From JBGQOJ01 sp052119585 (lineage in GTDB: Bacteria > Pseudomonadota > Alphaproteobacteria > Rhodobacterales > Rhodobacteraceae), in contig NZ_JBGQOJ010000025.1 in NCBI RefSeq assembly GCF_052119585.1, positions 1 to 43,344 of the forward strand: a DNA stretch of 43,344 nt, in the 5' to 3' direction. Under the pieces are notes generated by a model. That model did not search any database, was not told where the DNA came from, and saw nothing but the letters and a program-made list of their open reading frames with translations. This document shows, piece by piece, positions 31,576 through 39,440 of this stretch. The first letter of the stretch is position 1; each line of letters opens with the position of its first letter. A program made the translations under genes and the position numbers.

Positions 31576-31956
31576 TCATACCGACAGGTCCTGAATATCC
31601 CAGATCGCGGTCAATGATCGTGCGCCGATCCGTTCCAACCTGCTCAATGTTGCGGCAAGCGCCGTGGCCTCAGGCGCGGCGGCGCAATCGCGCACATCGG
31701 CTGACACCTGCGCAAGGCTGGTCATGCCGACCTGATCGGCAATCGCGATAAGGCCGCGTGCCCCCCTGTGCACCACGTCGATCTCGCCGCGCTGAAAGGC
31801 CAGCGAAATAGCCGACATCCGCGTTGCCAGCTCCTCCATCGCGCGGCAAACAACATCTGCCGCCCCCGCCTCGCCAAGCTGCCGATAAAGCTCTGACAAG
31901 CGGTCTGCATCCAACCGGACCGATTCGCTCGGCCGGAGTACTGTAATATTATCCAC
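31576..31956 (-). CDS. Conserved hypothetical protein (possible HPt-like helical bundle)
   Basis: A 126-residue, almost wholly helical protein I cannot place in a named family. It has several amphipathic helices (SELYRQLGEAGAADVVCRAMEELATR; GEIDVVHRGARGLIAIADQVG; TALAATLSRLERIG). The central VHRGARGLIAIADQVGMTSLAQ resembles the histidine region of phosphotransfer (HPt) domains (HxLKGxAxxxG-like), but the match is loose. It lacks signal and membrane segments. The ATG at 31956 (MDNITVLRPSES) is the first of the frame. It is 66 bases upstream of the aminopeptidase on the same strand and diverges from carbonic anhydrase. Coding is supported by composition and position. Confidence 0.75.
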   Translation of the reverse strand: MDNITVLRPSESVRLDADRLSELYRQLGEAGAADVVCRAMEELATRMSAISLAFQRGEIDVVHRGARGLIAIADQVGMTSLAQVSADVRDCAAAPEATALAATLSRLERIGARSLTAIWDIQDLSV

Positions 31957-32103
31957 GCTCTCACCCTTATGGTTCTTGCCCCCAAGTGACGGGGAAATTG
32001 AACCCGACGTCTTTCAAAAGGTTGAACGCCAGGGATAGAAATCTCTCGAAATATGCTTAAATGCAGCATAGATAGGCTCGAGCACAATAAAAGGGACAGA
32101 CGC

Positions 32104-32754
32104 ATGGATCACGTCAAGGCGCTACCTTCGTATCTGGTTCAACGGTATCAGGGCTGGAAAGCCACAACATACTCCGAGAACAAAGTCTGGTATCGCCGCC
32201 TTGCAGACGATGGCCAGCGGCCCCGCGCGATGGTGATTTCGTGTTGCGACAGCCGTGTTCACGTCACCTCTATCTTTGGTGCCGATCAGGGCGAGTTCTT
32301 TATTCACCGCAATATTGCCAACCTTGTGCCGCCGTTTATCAATGACGGCGATCACCACGGAACCTCTGCGGCAATCGAATATGCGGTGACTGAACTGAAG
32401 GTTGCGCATCTGATTGTGCTGGGGCATTCCAATTGCGGCGGCGTCAAAGGGTGCATGGACATGTGTTCGGGCCACGCGCCGACGCTAGAGAAAAAGACCA
32501 GCTTTATCGGTCGCTGGATGGATATTCTGCGCCCCGGATACGAGCGTATTGCAGACATAAAGGACGACACAGAGCGGATGCGCGCCCTGGAGAAAGAGGC
32601 GGTCCTGATTTCCCTGCAAAACCTGATGTCATTCCCCTTTATCAAAGAGGCCGTCGAAGCCGAGCAGATGACACTGCACGGCCTTTGGACCGACATCGGC
32701 GAAGGCGGTCTGGAATATTATGACGGCGAGAAGAACGCGTTCTTCAAAATCTGA
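32104..32754 (+). CDS. Beta-class carbonic anhydrase
   Basis: A 216-residue zinc enzyme that interconverts CO2 and bicarbonate in the cytosol. Zinc ligands and the Asp-Arg dyad are in SCCDSR (Cys47, Asp49, Arg51), with His108 and Cys111 in LGHSNCGGVKG. The conserved FIHRNIANLVPP is also present. The start at 32104 (MDHVKALPSY) fits the family. The gene lies alone between a divergent unknown gene and convergent asd. A SulP-type anion transporter, a family that includes bicarbonate carriers, is encoded about 4 kb away, and a functional link is possible but unproven. Confidence 0.96.
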   Translation: MDHVKALPSYLVQRYQGWKATTYSENKVWYRRLADDGQRPRAMVISCCDSRVHVTSIFGADQGEFFIHRNIANLVPPFINDGDHHGTSAAIEYAVTELKVAHLIVLGHSNCGGVKGCMDMCSGHAPTLEKKTSFIGRWMDILRPGYERIADIKDDTERMRALEKEAVLISLQNLMSFPFIKEAVEAEQMTLHGLWTDIGEGGLEYYDGEKNAFFKI

Positions 32755-32773
32755 GCGCCGTCAGGGATGCCCA

Positions 32774-32804
32774 CAAAAAAACGGCCCCGCGAAAGGGGGC
32801 CGTT
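32774..32804 (-). terminator. Rho-independent terminator of asd
   Basis: On the minus strand a nine-base stem, AACGGCCCC with GGGGCCGTT (32804-32796 and 32788-32780), is followed by a run of T (32780-32774). It may also slow convergent transcription from carbonic anhydrase. Confidence 0.85.
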
Positions 32805-32828
32805 ATGACTTGATCTCCGTCAGGCCGT

Positions 32829-33851
32829 TCAGCCCTTTTTGAGGATCCGGTTGCCCAGCGTTTCGGCAATCTGAACCGCGTTCAATGCAGCACCTTTGCG
32901 AAGGTTGTCGCTGACGCACCACAGGTTGAGACCGTTCTCGATCGTGACGTCCTGGCGGATGCGGCTGACGAATGTCGCGTATTCGCCGACGCATTCGATC
33001 GGGGTGATGTAGCCGCCCGCCTCGCGCTTGTCGATGACCATGACACCGGGGGCTTCGCGCAAGATGTCGCGGGCCTCGTCCTCGTCCAGGAATTCCTCAA
33101 ACTCGATGTTGATCGATTCCGAATGGCCAACAAACACGGGAACGCGCACGCAGGTCGCAGTCACCTTGATCTTGGTGTCCATAATTTTTTTGGTCTCGGC
33201 GACCATTTTCCATTCTTCTTTGGTATCGCCCGAGTCCATGAAAACGTCGATCTGGGGAATGACATTGAACGCGATCTGGCGCGGGTAGACCGACGGTGCA
33301 ACCTCCTGGCCGGGAACATACATGCCCTTGGTCTGGTTCCACAGTTCGTCGATTGCCTCTTTTCCCGAACCGGAAACCGATTGGTAAGTCGAGACGACGA
33401 CACGCTTGATCCTTGCGCGCTGGTGCAGCGGGTTCAAGGCAACAACCATCTGCGCGGTCGAGCAGTTGGGGTTGGCGATGATGTTTTTCTTGGAATAGCC
33501 AACAATAGCGTCCGCGTTCACTTCGGGCACGATCAACGGCACATCGGGATCATAGCGGTAGAGCGACGAGTTATCTATGACCACGCAACCACAGGCGGCA
33601 GCCTTGGGCGCATAGATCTTCGTTGCGTCCGATCCGACTGCAAACAGCGCCATGTCCCAGCCGGTGAAATCAAAGGTGTCCAGATCCCTGGTTTTCAAAG
33701 TTCGGTCGCCAAAGCTGATTTCGGTGCCCAAGGACTTGCGCGAGGCAAGAGCAACGATTTCATCAACGGGGAACTCGCGCTCCGCCAGAATGTTCAGCAT
33801 TTCACGGCCCACGTTACCTGTGGCGCCAACGACGACGATCTTGTAACCCAT
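32829..33851 (-). CDS. asd: Aspartate-semialdehyde dehydrogenase
   Basis: Converts aspartyl phosphate to aspartate semialdehyde with NADPH, the branch point to lysine/diaminopimelate, threonine and methionine. 340 residues. The NADP-binding motif is VVVGATGNVGREML at the N-terminus. The catalytic Cys130 is in ANPNCSTAQM, and the active-site His lies in the CVRVPVFVGHSE segment. The ATG at 33851 follows AGGAGATCC with good spacing. It is monocistronic here, with its own terminator at 32774-32804 and about 390 bases of non-coding sequence upstream shared with the divergent helicase gene. Confidence 0.97.
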   Translation of the reverse strand: MGYKIVVVGATGNVGREMLNILAEREFPVDEIVALASRKSLGTEISFGDRTLKTRDLDTFDFTGWDMALFAVGSDATKIYAPKAAACGCVVIDNSSLYRYDPDVPLIVPEVNADAIVGYSKKNIIANPNCSTAQMVVALNPLHQRARIKRVVVSTYQSVSGSGKEAIDELWNQTKGMYVPGQEVAPSVYPRQIAFNVIPQIDVFMDSGDTKEEWKMVAETKKIMDTKIKVTATCVRVPVFVGHSESINIEFEEFLDEDEARDILREAPGVMVIDKREAGGYITPIECVGEYATFVSRIRQDVTIENGLNLWCVSDNLRKGAALNAVQIAETLGNRILKKG

Positions 33852-34241
33852 CTTGGATCTCCTAATGTCACGCTTCGGACGGGGCCTCTTACTCTGTGCC
33901 GGAGGGCGTGAAAAGGGCCTGTATGTGAACGAGGCGCGGGATTTGATTGACATTACCCCAAAAGAGACACATATGCCCGTTGTGTAGTCCGGCTGCCGCG
34001 TGAGCAGCCCGCCTTGAGCGGCGCGACAACACCATTATACACGACGACCGGCGAAAGCGCGCGGCGTCACACACCAAGTTCCCATTTCACGCGGGGTTCT
34101 GGCGGATTTCACGGCCCCGAGACATTCGGTCAACGGGCGAGAGGCGATCCGCAACCGCAGAGCAACGGCCCGATTTTCGGGCCTGAACCGCTGTATTTTG
34201 CAGGGCGTGCCGTTGCTGGCCCGCCCCATGAAAGGGTCATT
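33852..34241. other. Intergenic region between asd and the helicase gene
   Basis: This 390-base stretch has no convincing gene; the open frame through its right half on the plus strand has no start site and is not conserved-looking. It holds a promoter-like pair (see 33947-33975), after which about 260 bases would be transcribed as leader of the helicase mRNA. The asd promoter must also lie here on the minus strand, but I cannot fix it. Confidence 0.5.
33947..33975 (+). promoter_or_regulatory. Candidate sigma-70 promoter of the DEAD-box helicase gene
   Basis: A perfect -35 TTGACA (33947-33952), a 17-base spacer and a weak -10 CATATG (33970-33975). If used, the helicase mRNA would have an unusually long leader of about 260 bases, as is common for cold-shock-controlled RNA helicases. 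Confidence 0.4.
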
Positions 34242-35525
34242 ATGACCACCTTTGCAGATCTGGGCCTGTCCCCGACACTTTTGAAAGCCATCACAGACGC
34301 TGGCTATAACGAACCAACCCCGATCCAGGAACGCGCAATTCCGCTGCTTCTGGACGGTCATGACCTTATGGGTCTGGCGCAAACCGGCACTGGCAAGACC
34401 GCCGCCTTTGGCCTGCCGATCATTGAATCGCTGATGAGCGACGGGTTTCCCCCCGCGCCCAAAACCGCCAAGGCCCTTATCCTTGCGCCGACGCGCGAAC
34501 TGGTAAACCAGATCAGCGACAACCTGCGTGGCTTTGTCAAAAAGATGCACCTGCGCGTGACAACCGTCGTCGGCGGCCAGTCGATCGGCGTGCAGATCAA
34601 GAACCTTGAAAAAGGGACCGATATTCTGGTCGCGACTCCCGGTCGTCTGATGGACCTTCTGGACCGTCGTGCGGTCTCGTTGGAAAAAGTCCGCGTTCTG
34701 GTGCTGGACGAGGCTGACCAGATGCTGGACCTTGGCTTCATCCACGCGCTGCGCAAGATCGCGCCGCTGTGTGGCACTCCGCGTCAGACGATGCTGTTCT
34801 CTGCGACGATGCCAAAACAGATGGCGGAACTGTCCGCCGCGTATCTGACCAACCCGCGCCGCGTGCAGGTGGCTACACCCGGTCAGGCTGCTGACAAGGT
34901 TGTCCAGTCTGTGCATTTCATCTCGAACCGGTCCAAGGCCGATTTGCTGAAAACCTGTCTGGAAGAAAATCCTGACGGTCTGGCGCTTGTCTTTGCCCGC
35001 ACCAAACATGGCGCGGAAAAACTGATGAAGCATCTGGTCGAGAAAGGCTTTCGTGCGACGTCGATCCACGGCAACAAGTCGCAGGGCCAGCGCGACCGCG
35101 CAATCAAGGCCTTTAAGGAAGGGTCTGTGCGCATTCTGGTTGCGACAGACGTTGCTGCCCGCGGCATCGACATTCCGGGTGTAAGCCACGTCTACAACTA
35201 CGAATTGCCCGATGTTCCCGAGAACTATGTGCACCGCATCGGCCGGACGGCCCGCGCCGGACGCGATGGTCAGGCTGTTGCGTTTTGCGCGGCTGCCGAA
35301 GTGGACCAATTCAAGGCCATCGAAAAGCTGATGGGGATTAAAATTCCTGTCGCCAGCGGCATCATGCCTCCGGCAGAGGCTCCTGAACCACGCGGTCGCC
35401 CACAAGGCCGTCGCCCCGGAAATGCCGGTGGTGGTCGTCCGGGCGGCAAGCCCTCGTTTGGCGCCGGAAGGCCAGAACAGGGACGTCCGGCAAAACGCGG
35501 TCGTTCAAAGCAAAAGACGGCCTAA
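34242..35525 (+). CDS. DEAD-box ATP-dependent RNA helicase (RhlE-type)
   Basis: A 427-residue RNA helicase that remodels RNA structure in ribosome assembly or decay, often in the cold. The Q motif region is at the start (FADLGLSPTLLKAI...PTPIQ). Motif I is AQTGTGKT, motif Ia PTRELVNQ, motif II DEAD (VLVLDEADQML), motif III SAT. The helicase C domain ends with motif VI HRIGRTARAGR. The last 55 residues are a basic Gly/Arg/Pro-rich tail (RGRPQGRRPGNAGGGRPGG) for RNA binding. The ATG at 34242 follows AAAGGG. RhlE is the closest subgroup. A long untranslated leader and a strong terminator flank it. Confidence 0.95.
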   Translation: MTTFADLGLSPTLLKAITDAGYNEPTPIQERAIPLLLDGHDLMGLAQTGTGKTAAFGLPIIESLMSDGFPPAPKTAKALILAPTRELVNQISDNLRGFVKKMHLRVTTVVGGQSIGVQIKNLEKGTDILVATPGRLMDLLDRRAVSLEKVRVLVLDEADQMLDLGFIHALRKIAPLCGTPRQTMLFSATMPKQMAELSAAYLTNPRRVQVATPGQAADKVVQSVHFISNRSKADLLKTCLEENPDGLALVFARTKHGAEKLMKHLVEKGFRATSIHGNKSQGQRDRAIKAFKEGSVRILVATDVAARGIDIPGVSHVYNYELPDVPENYVHRIGRTARAGRDGQAVAFCAAAEVDQFKAIEKLMGIKIPVASGIMPPAEAPEPRGRPQGRRPGNAGGGRPGGKPSFGAGRPEQGRPAKRGRSKQKTA

Positions 35526-35547
35526 GACCAACCGGTCTTCGGTCTGA

Positions 35548-35590
35548 AAGGCCCGCCGAAGTCATTTGATTTCGGCGGGCCTTTTCTTAT
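35548..35590 (+). terminator. Terminator after the helicase gene
   Basis: AAGGCCCGCCGAA (35548-35560) pairs perfectly over 13 bases with TTCGGCGGGCCTT (35571-35583) around a ten-base loop, followed by TTCTTAT. It also overlaps the end of the convergent stress-protein gene. Confidence 0.87.
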
Positions 35591-36438
35591 CTGAACAACA
35601 AGATGGGGATCGGACAGGACCGGATCATTTCGGTCGTGGTCGAACCGATGATCAGGCTGCGGATGCGCGAATGGCCATAGGCCCCCATCACCAGCAGGTC
35701 CGCCTTGCCGCTTTTCACCCGTTCGGAAATCACAACGTCAGCCTGACCGGACACGATGTCTGTGTCGACGTCATAGCCTGCATCCCGCAAAACCGCCGCA
35801 GCACCTTCAAGCTTCCGCTTGGCTTCGGTCGTTGCCTCTCCGACGGTCAGCACATGGCATTTCAGCCCTACAAACAGTTTGCTTTGCGCGACATGTTCGA
35901 CGGCCTTCAAGGCGCTGGCACCACCGTCGAATGCAATCAGAAAGTCGTTAACAGGTTGGAAGGCCCGCGATGCGACCAGCACAGGTTTCTTGCTGGACCG
36001 CACGACGCGCTCCAGATTCGACCCAAGGTGCATTTTGGCGAAATCTGCCGCCTCGCCGCGTTTGCCGATAATCACCAGATAGGCGTCGGCTTCCATAGCC
36101 AGCAGGGTTTCAACCAGGTCCCCGTTACGCAGCTTTGTGGTGACCTCGGTCACCCCCGCCGCCTCGATCCGCGCTTTGGCATCTTCGAGAATCGCCCGCC
36201 CGCGCTTTTGCGCCAGCTTGGCTCTGGCCGCGTCCAGCTCTGCCAATTCGGCCAAAAGCGCGGTGCGCGCGCCAAGCCCGATGTTGCCCGACAGGTTGGA
36301 CGGCGCGCCACCTTCGCGGCGCCCCAGAACATGCACGACCTCGACCTGGGCGGTCTTGCCTTTGGCGACCCAGACAGCATGGTCACACACGCTTTGCGAA
36401 TAGGTCGAGCCGTCTACCAATGCGATAATTTTGGTCAT
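35587..36438 (-). CDS. Two-domain universal stress protein
   Basis: A 283-residue tandem UspA protein. Domain 1 covers about residues 1-150 (start TKIIALVDGSTYSQ, end KKPVLVASR) and domain 2 about 155-283. The second domain has a clear ATP-binding motif G-x2-G-x9-G-S (GAYGHSRIRSLIIGS). The first has a similar but one-residue-longer version (GKRGEAADFAKMHLGS). Tandem Usps are linked to survival under respiratory, oxidative or nutrient stress. Its ATG lies one base after the stop of the SulP transporter gene, so the two are translated together and the protein may bind or regulate the transporter. Confidence 0.93.
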   Translation of the reverse strand: MTKIIALVDGSTYSQSVCDHAVWVAKGKTAQVEVVHVLGRREGGAPSNLSGNIGLGARTALLAELAELDAARAKLAQKRGRAILEDAKARIEAAGVTEVTTKLRNGDLVETLLAMEADAYLVIIGKRGEAADFAKMHLGSNLERVVRSSKKPVLVASRAFQPVNDFLIAFDGGASALKAVEHVAQSKLFVGLKCHVLTVGEATTEAKRKLEGAAAVLRDAGYDVDTDIVSGQADVVISERVKSGKADLLVMGAYGHSRIRSLIIGSTTTEMIRSCPIPILLFR

Positions 36439-36439
36439 G

Positions 36440-37933
36440 TCAGTGCCCCATCAGGCGATCCATCGCGCCCGGTTTGTCATGAATGGCCAGCTTGTCCACG
36501 ATGGTTTCGCTGGCCTCGTTCATTCCGATTATGTCGACCTCGGCCCCTTCGCGGCGGAACTTCAGCACGACCAAGTCCAGCGCCGCAACGCTGGAAATAT
36601 CCCAGATATGCGCATGGCTGACGTCGATTGTGACACGCTCCAGCGCCTCGTTAAAGTCGAACGCCTTGTTGAAATCTTCGACCGACGCAAAGAACAATTG
36701 CCCTGCAACGGTATAGGTTCGCGCAAGGCCGTCGTCGGACAAGGCCGAGGTAACACGGAAGATCTGCGCGATTTTTCCGGCAAAGAAGATGCCCGACAGC
36801 AAGACGCCCGTCAGCACCCCGATGGCAAGGTTATGGCTGAACACCGTGGTCAGGACTGTGGCCAGCATGACGATGGAAGAGCTTGTCGGATGCGTGCGCA
36901 ACTGCGTCAGAGACGACCAGCTGAACGTGCCGACAGACACCATGATCATGATCGCAACCAGCGCCGCCATCGGGATCAGGGACACGACATCACCCAGAAC
37001 CACGATCAGGAACAGCAGGAAAACACCGGCAGCGAAACAAGACAGCCGCCCCCGCCCGCCGGATTTTACGTTGATCATGGATTGCCCGATCATCGCGCAC
37101 CCCGCCATGCCGCCGATAAAACCGGTCGCGGTGTTGGCAAGACCCTGCCCGATACATTCGCGGTTCTTGTCGCTGCCCGTGTCGGTCAGATCGTCAACAA
37201 CCTGCGCTGTCATCAGGCTTTCCAATAGACCTACCGCCGCGATCCCCGCGGAATATGGAAGAATGATTTGCAGCGTTTCCAGAGTCAGCGGAATTTGCGG
37301 GATCAAGAACATCGGAAAGGTCGACGGCAACTCTCCCATGTCGCCGACATTCCGCAGGTCCAGATCAAAGAACAACGTGATCGAGGTAAGAACGACGATG
37401 GTCACCAAGGGCGACGGAATCGCGGTGGTGATGTAGGGAAAGAGATAGATGATGCCAAGACCACCGGCGACCATCACATAGGTCAGCAAGGGAACATTCG
37501 TCAGTTCCGGCAACTGCGCCATAAAGATCAGAATCGCCAGCGCGTTCACAAAGCCGGTCATCACCGACTTGGACACAAAGCGCATCACATAGCCCAACCT
37601 CAGCAATCCGGCACCGACCTGAAGCAAACCCGCCAGAACCGTGGCCGCCAAAAGGTACTCAAGCCCGTAATCCTTGACCAGTGTCACCATCAAAACCGCC
37701 GTCGCGGCCGTTGCTGCCGAAATCATGCCGGGGCGCCCACCAGCGATGGCCGTGATCACCGCGATAGAGAAAGAGGCATAAAGGCCGACCTTCGGGTCCA
37801 CGCCCGCAATGATTGAAAACGCGATCGCCTCGGGGATCAGCGCAAGGGCCACCACAAGGCCGGCAAGAAGATCCGGGCGGATATTGCCCAGCCAGTCACG
37901 GCGCAGGACATTCATGAAATCGGAGTTCAGCAT
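36440..37933 (-). CDS. SulP family inorganic anion transporter with STAS domain
   Basis: A 497-residue SLC26/SulP transporter. The N-terminal membrane domain has about 12-14 segments, starting at NIRPDLLAGLVVALALIPEAIAFS, the conserved SulP entry sequence. The C-terminal STAS domain covers about the last 120 residues (VTIDVSHAHIWDISSVAALDLVVLKFR). Family members carry sulfate, bicarbonate, or C4-dicarboxylates. Bicarbonate is plausible because a carbonic anhydrase gene lies nearby, but the sequence does not decide it. The ATG at 37933 follows GGGAGA. It leads a two-gene unit with the universal stress protein. Confidence 0.95.
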   Translation of the reverse strand: MLNSDFMNVLRRDWLGNIRPDLLAGLVVALALIPEAIAFSIIAGVDPKVGLYASFSIAVITAIAGGRPGMISAATAATAVLMVTLVKDYGLEYLLAATVLAGLLQVGAGLLRLGYVMRFVSKSVMTGFVNALAILIFMAQLPELTNVPLLTYVMVAGGLGIIYLFPYITTAIPSPLVTIVVLTSITLFFDLDLRNVGDMGELPSTFPMFLIPQIPLTLETLQIILPYSAGIAAVGLLESLMTAQVVDDLTDTGSDKNRECIGQGLANTATGFIGGMAGCAMIGQSMINVKSGGRGRLSCFAAGVFLLFLIVVLGDVVSLIPMAALVAIMIMVSVGTFSWSSLTQLRTHPTSSSIVMLATVLTTVFSHNLAIGVLTGVLLSGIFFAGKIAQIFRVTSALSDDGLARTYTVAGQLFFASVEDFNKAFDFNEALERVTIDVSHAHIWDISSVAALDLVVLKFRREGAEVDIIGMNEASETIVDKLAIHDKPGAMDRLMGH

Positions 37934-38024
37934 GGTATCTCCCGGGTCGTTTTCGGCCAATTACCCAACGCCGTCTATTGTATATCCTCACACTTGGCCA
38001 CCCACCGGGACACTTGCGCCGCCC

Positions 38025-39203
38025 TTAGTCTTTTCGGTCCTGACTGAACAAATATATCGCGGCGCCGATAAGGGACGACAGGCCAAAGAACAGAAAAAGC
38101 ATGCTGTAGGTCTGTGCAGAGCTTGCATCGGTGATGTCGGACGCATGATGGATACGGCCACTGACCAGCTGCATAATCCCGACGCCGCCAATCCCGAACA
38201 GGTTCATGAGGGTCACGCCCCGCCCAGTCAGATGCGGCGGGAAAAAGCTGCGTCCATGGGCGATGATGACGGGAAACGAAGCGCCGAAAAACCCGACACA
38301 TGCCAAAAGCATCGCGGACACCCAGTATCCCTTGTCAGGGACGGCAAACAGCGTCAGGCACGCCATCGCACCGATCACGTTGCCGATCAGCACAACCCAT
38401 TTGCGGGTTCCCAGAATTCTGTCCAACGGGCCGTAGGCAAAGTTGCCCGCGACCATCGCCAGCCCCATGATCAACGTCACCCGACCGATGCCCCCCGCGT
38501 CTGCACCAAACACATCGGTGAAATAGGGGCCGATCCACAAACCTCTGATCCCTGCGGCGGGGGCATAGTTCACGAACATCATCGGAAAGATCAGCCAAAG
38601 GGCGGGAAGCTTCAGCAGATCAAGCAAGGAGCCCTTGAGGGTGCTGTCCAGCTTTGGCGGGTCTTTGACGAACGCGAACACGAATGCCGCGACGGCCAGA
38701 GTCAGCACCGCCAGCCCCAACAGGGACTCTCGCCAGCCGAAGGTGTCTGCCGCCCATGCAAGAGGCGCTGATCCCGCAATATTCCCGAGCGATCCGAACC
38801 CGATCATCGCCCCCGCCAACGTGGCAAAGACGGCGGGAGAATAGGTGCGGGCGAAAATATAGTAGGACGCCATCAAAACGGGCGAACAGCCGATTCCGAT
38901 CAGGACCATCGACGCCTGAAGCGCAAACGGAGACTGCGCCGAGGCAAAAACCGCCGCCCCGCCCGCGCCACCCAGTGCCAGCAGCGTCGATGCCGTCAGG
39001 CGCGGCCCGATTTTGTCCAACGCCCAGCCAACGGGAATTTGCATAGCGGCAAACACCAGAAACCAAAGACCGGATGCACGCGACAGATCGTCGGCGGTCG
39101 CCCCCAGATCGGCGGACAGGACCGGCGACAGAACGGCCAGAAAAGCGCGGTAGAACTGGCTTAGCACATAGGCCAGCACAAGGCAGAATATTCCGAACCG
39201 CAT
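38025..39203 (-). CDS. MFS transporter
   Basis: A 392-residue, 12-helix major facilitator protein. It has the loop 2-3 region GWALDKIGPRLTAS (a D-x-x-G-x-R variant) and the second-half counterpart GPLDRILGTRKWVV. The N-terminal helix FGIFCLVLAYVLSQFYRAFLAVLSPVLS resembles nitrate/nitrite-porter-like and related anion MFS groups that begin with SxFYR, but the substrate cannot be named. The ATG at 39203 follows GGAGGGG by a good spacing. Longer frames upstream lack a site. It is divergent from the RTX protease and ends 91 bases from the SulP start. Confidence 0.88.
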   Translation of the reverse strand: MRFGIFCLVLAYVLSQFYRAFLAVLSPVLSADLGATADDLSRASGLWFLVFAAMQIPVGWALDKIGPRLTASTLLALGGAGGAAVFASAQSPFALQASMVLIGIGCSPVLMASYYIFARTYSPAVFATLAGAMIGFGSLGNIAGSAPLAWAADTFGWRESLLGLAVLTLAVAAFVFAFVKDPPKLDSTLKGSLLDLLKLPALWLIFPMMFVNYAPAAGIRGLWIGPYFTDVFGADAGGIGRVTLIMGLAMVAGNFAYGPLDRILGTRKWVVLIGNVIGAMACLTLFAVPDKGYWVSAMLLACVGFFGASFPVIIAHGRSFFPPHLTGRGVTLMNLFGIGGVGIMQLVSGRIHHASDITDASSAQTYSMLFLFFGLSSLIGAAIYLFSQDRKD

Positions 39204-39440
39204 GGCCCCTCCGGTATTTTTCAGCAACTTGCATATTGTGCGGGATAACAACAAGGGCCGATCGCAGGCTGCCGGAGAGGCATGCACATGCCCCCCGCTT
39301 TTTGGCGCATTTCGAAACTTCCACAAAAGCCCCGCAGTTTTGCCACAAATGCAGGCCATTTCTGGACTCAACAGCACTCGAAAATTCGAGTAATCAAGAG
39401 TCTAGCGAAGAATCGCCGGGCGAAGTACAGGCAGAAATAC

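Noticed and set aside
34014..34241. Upstream extension of the helicase frame by 76 codons
   Set aside because: The helicase Q-motif region starts right after the ATG at 34242, which has a ribosome site; the extension has no domain.
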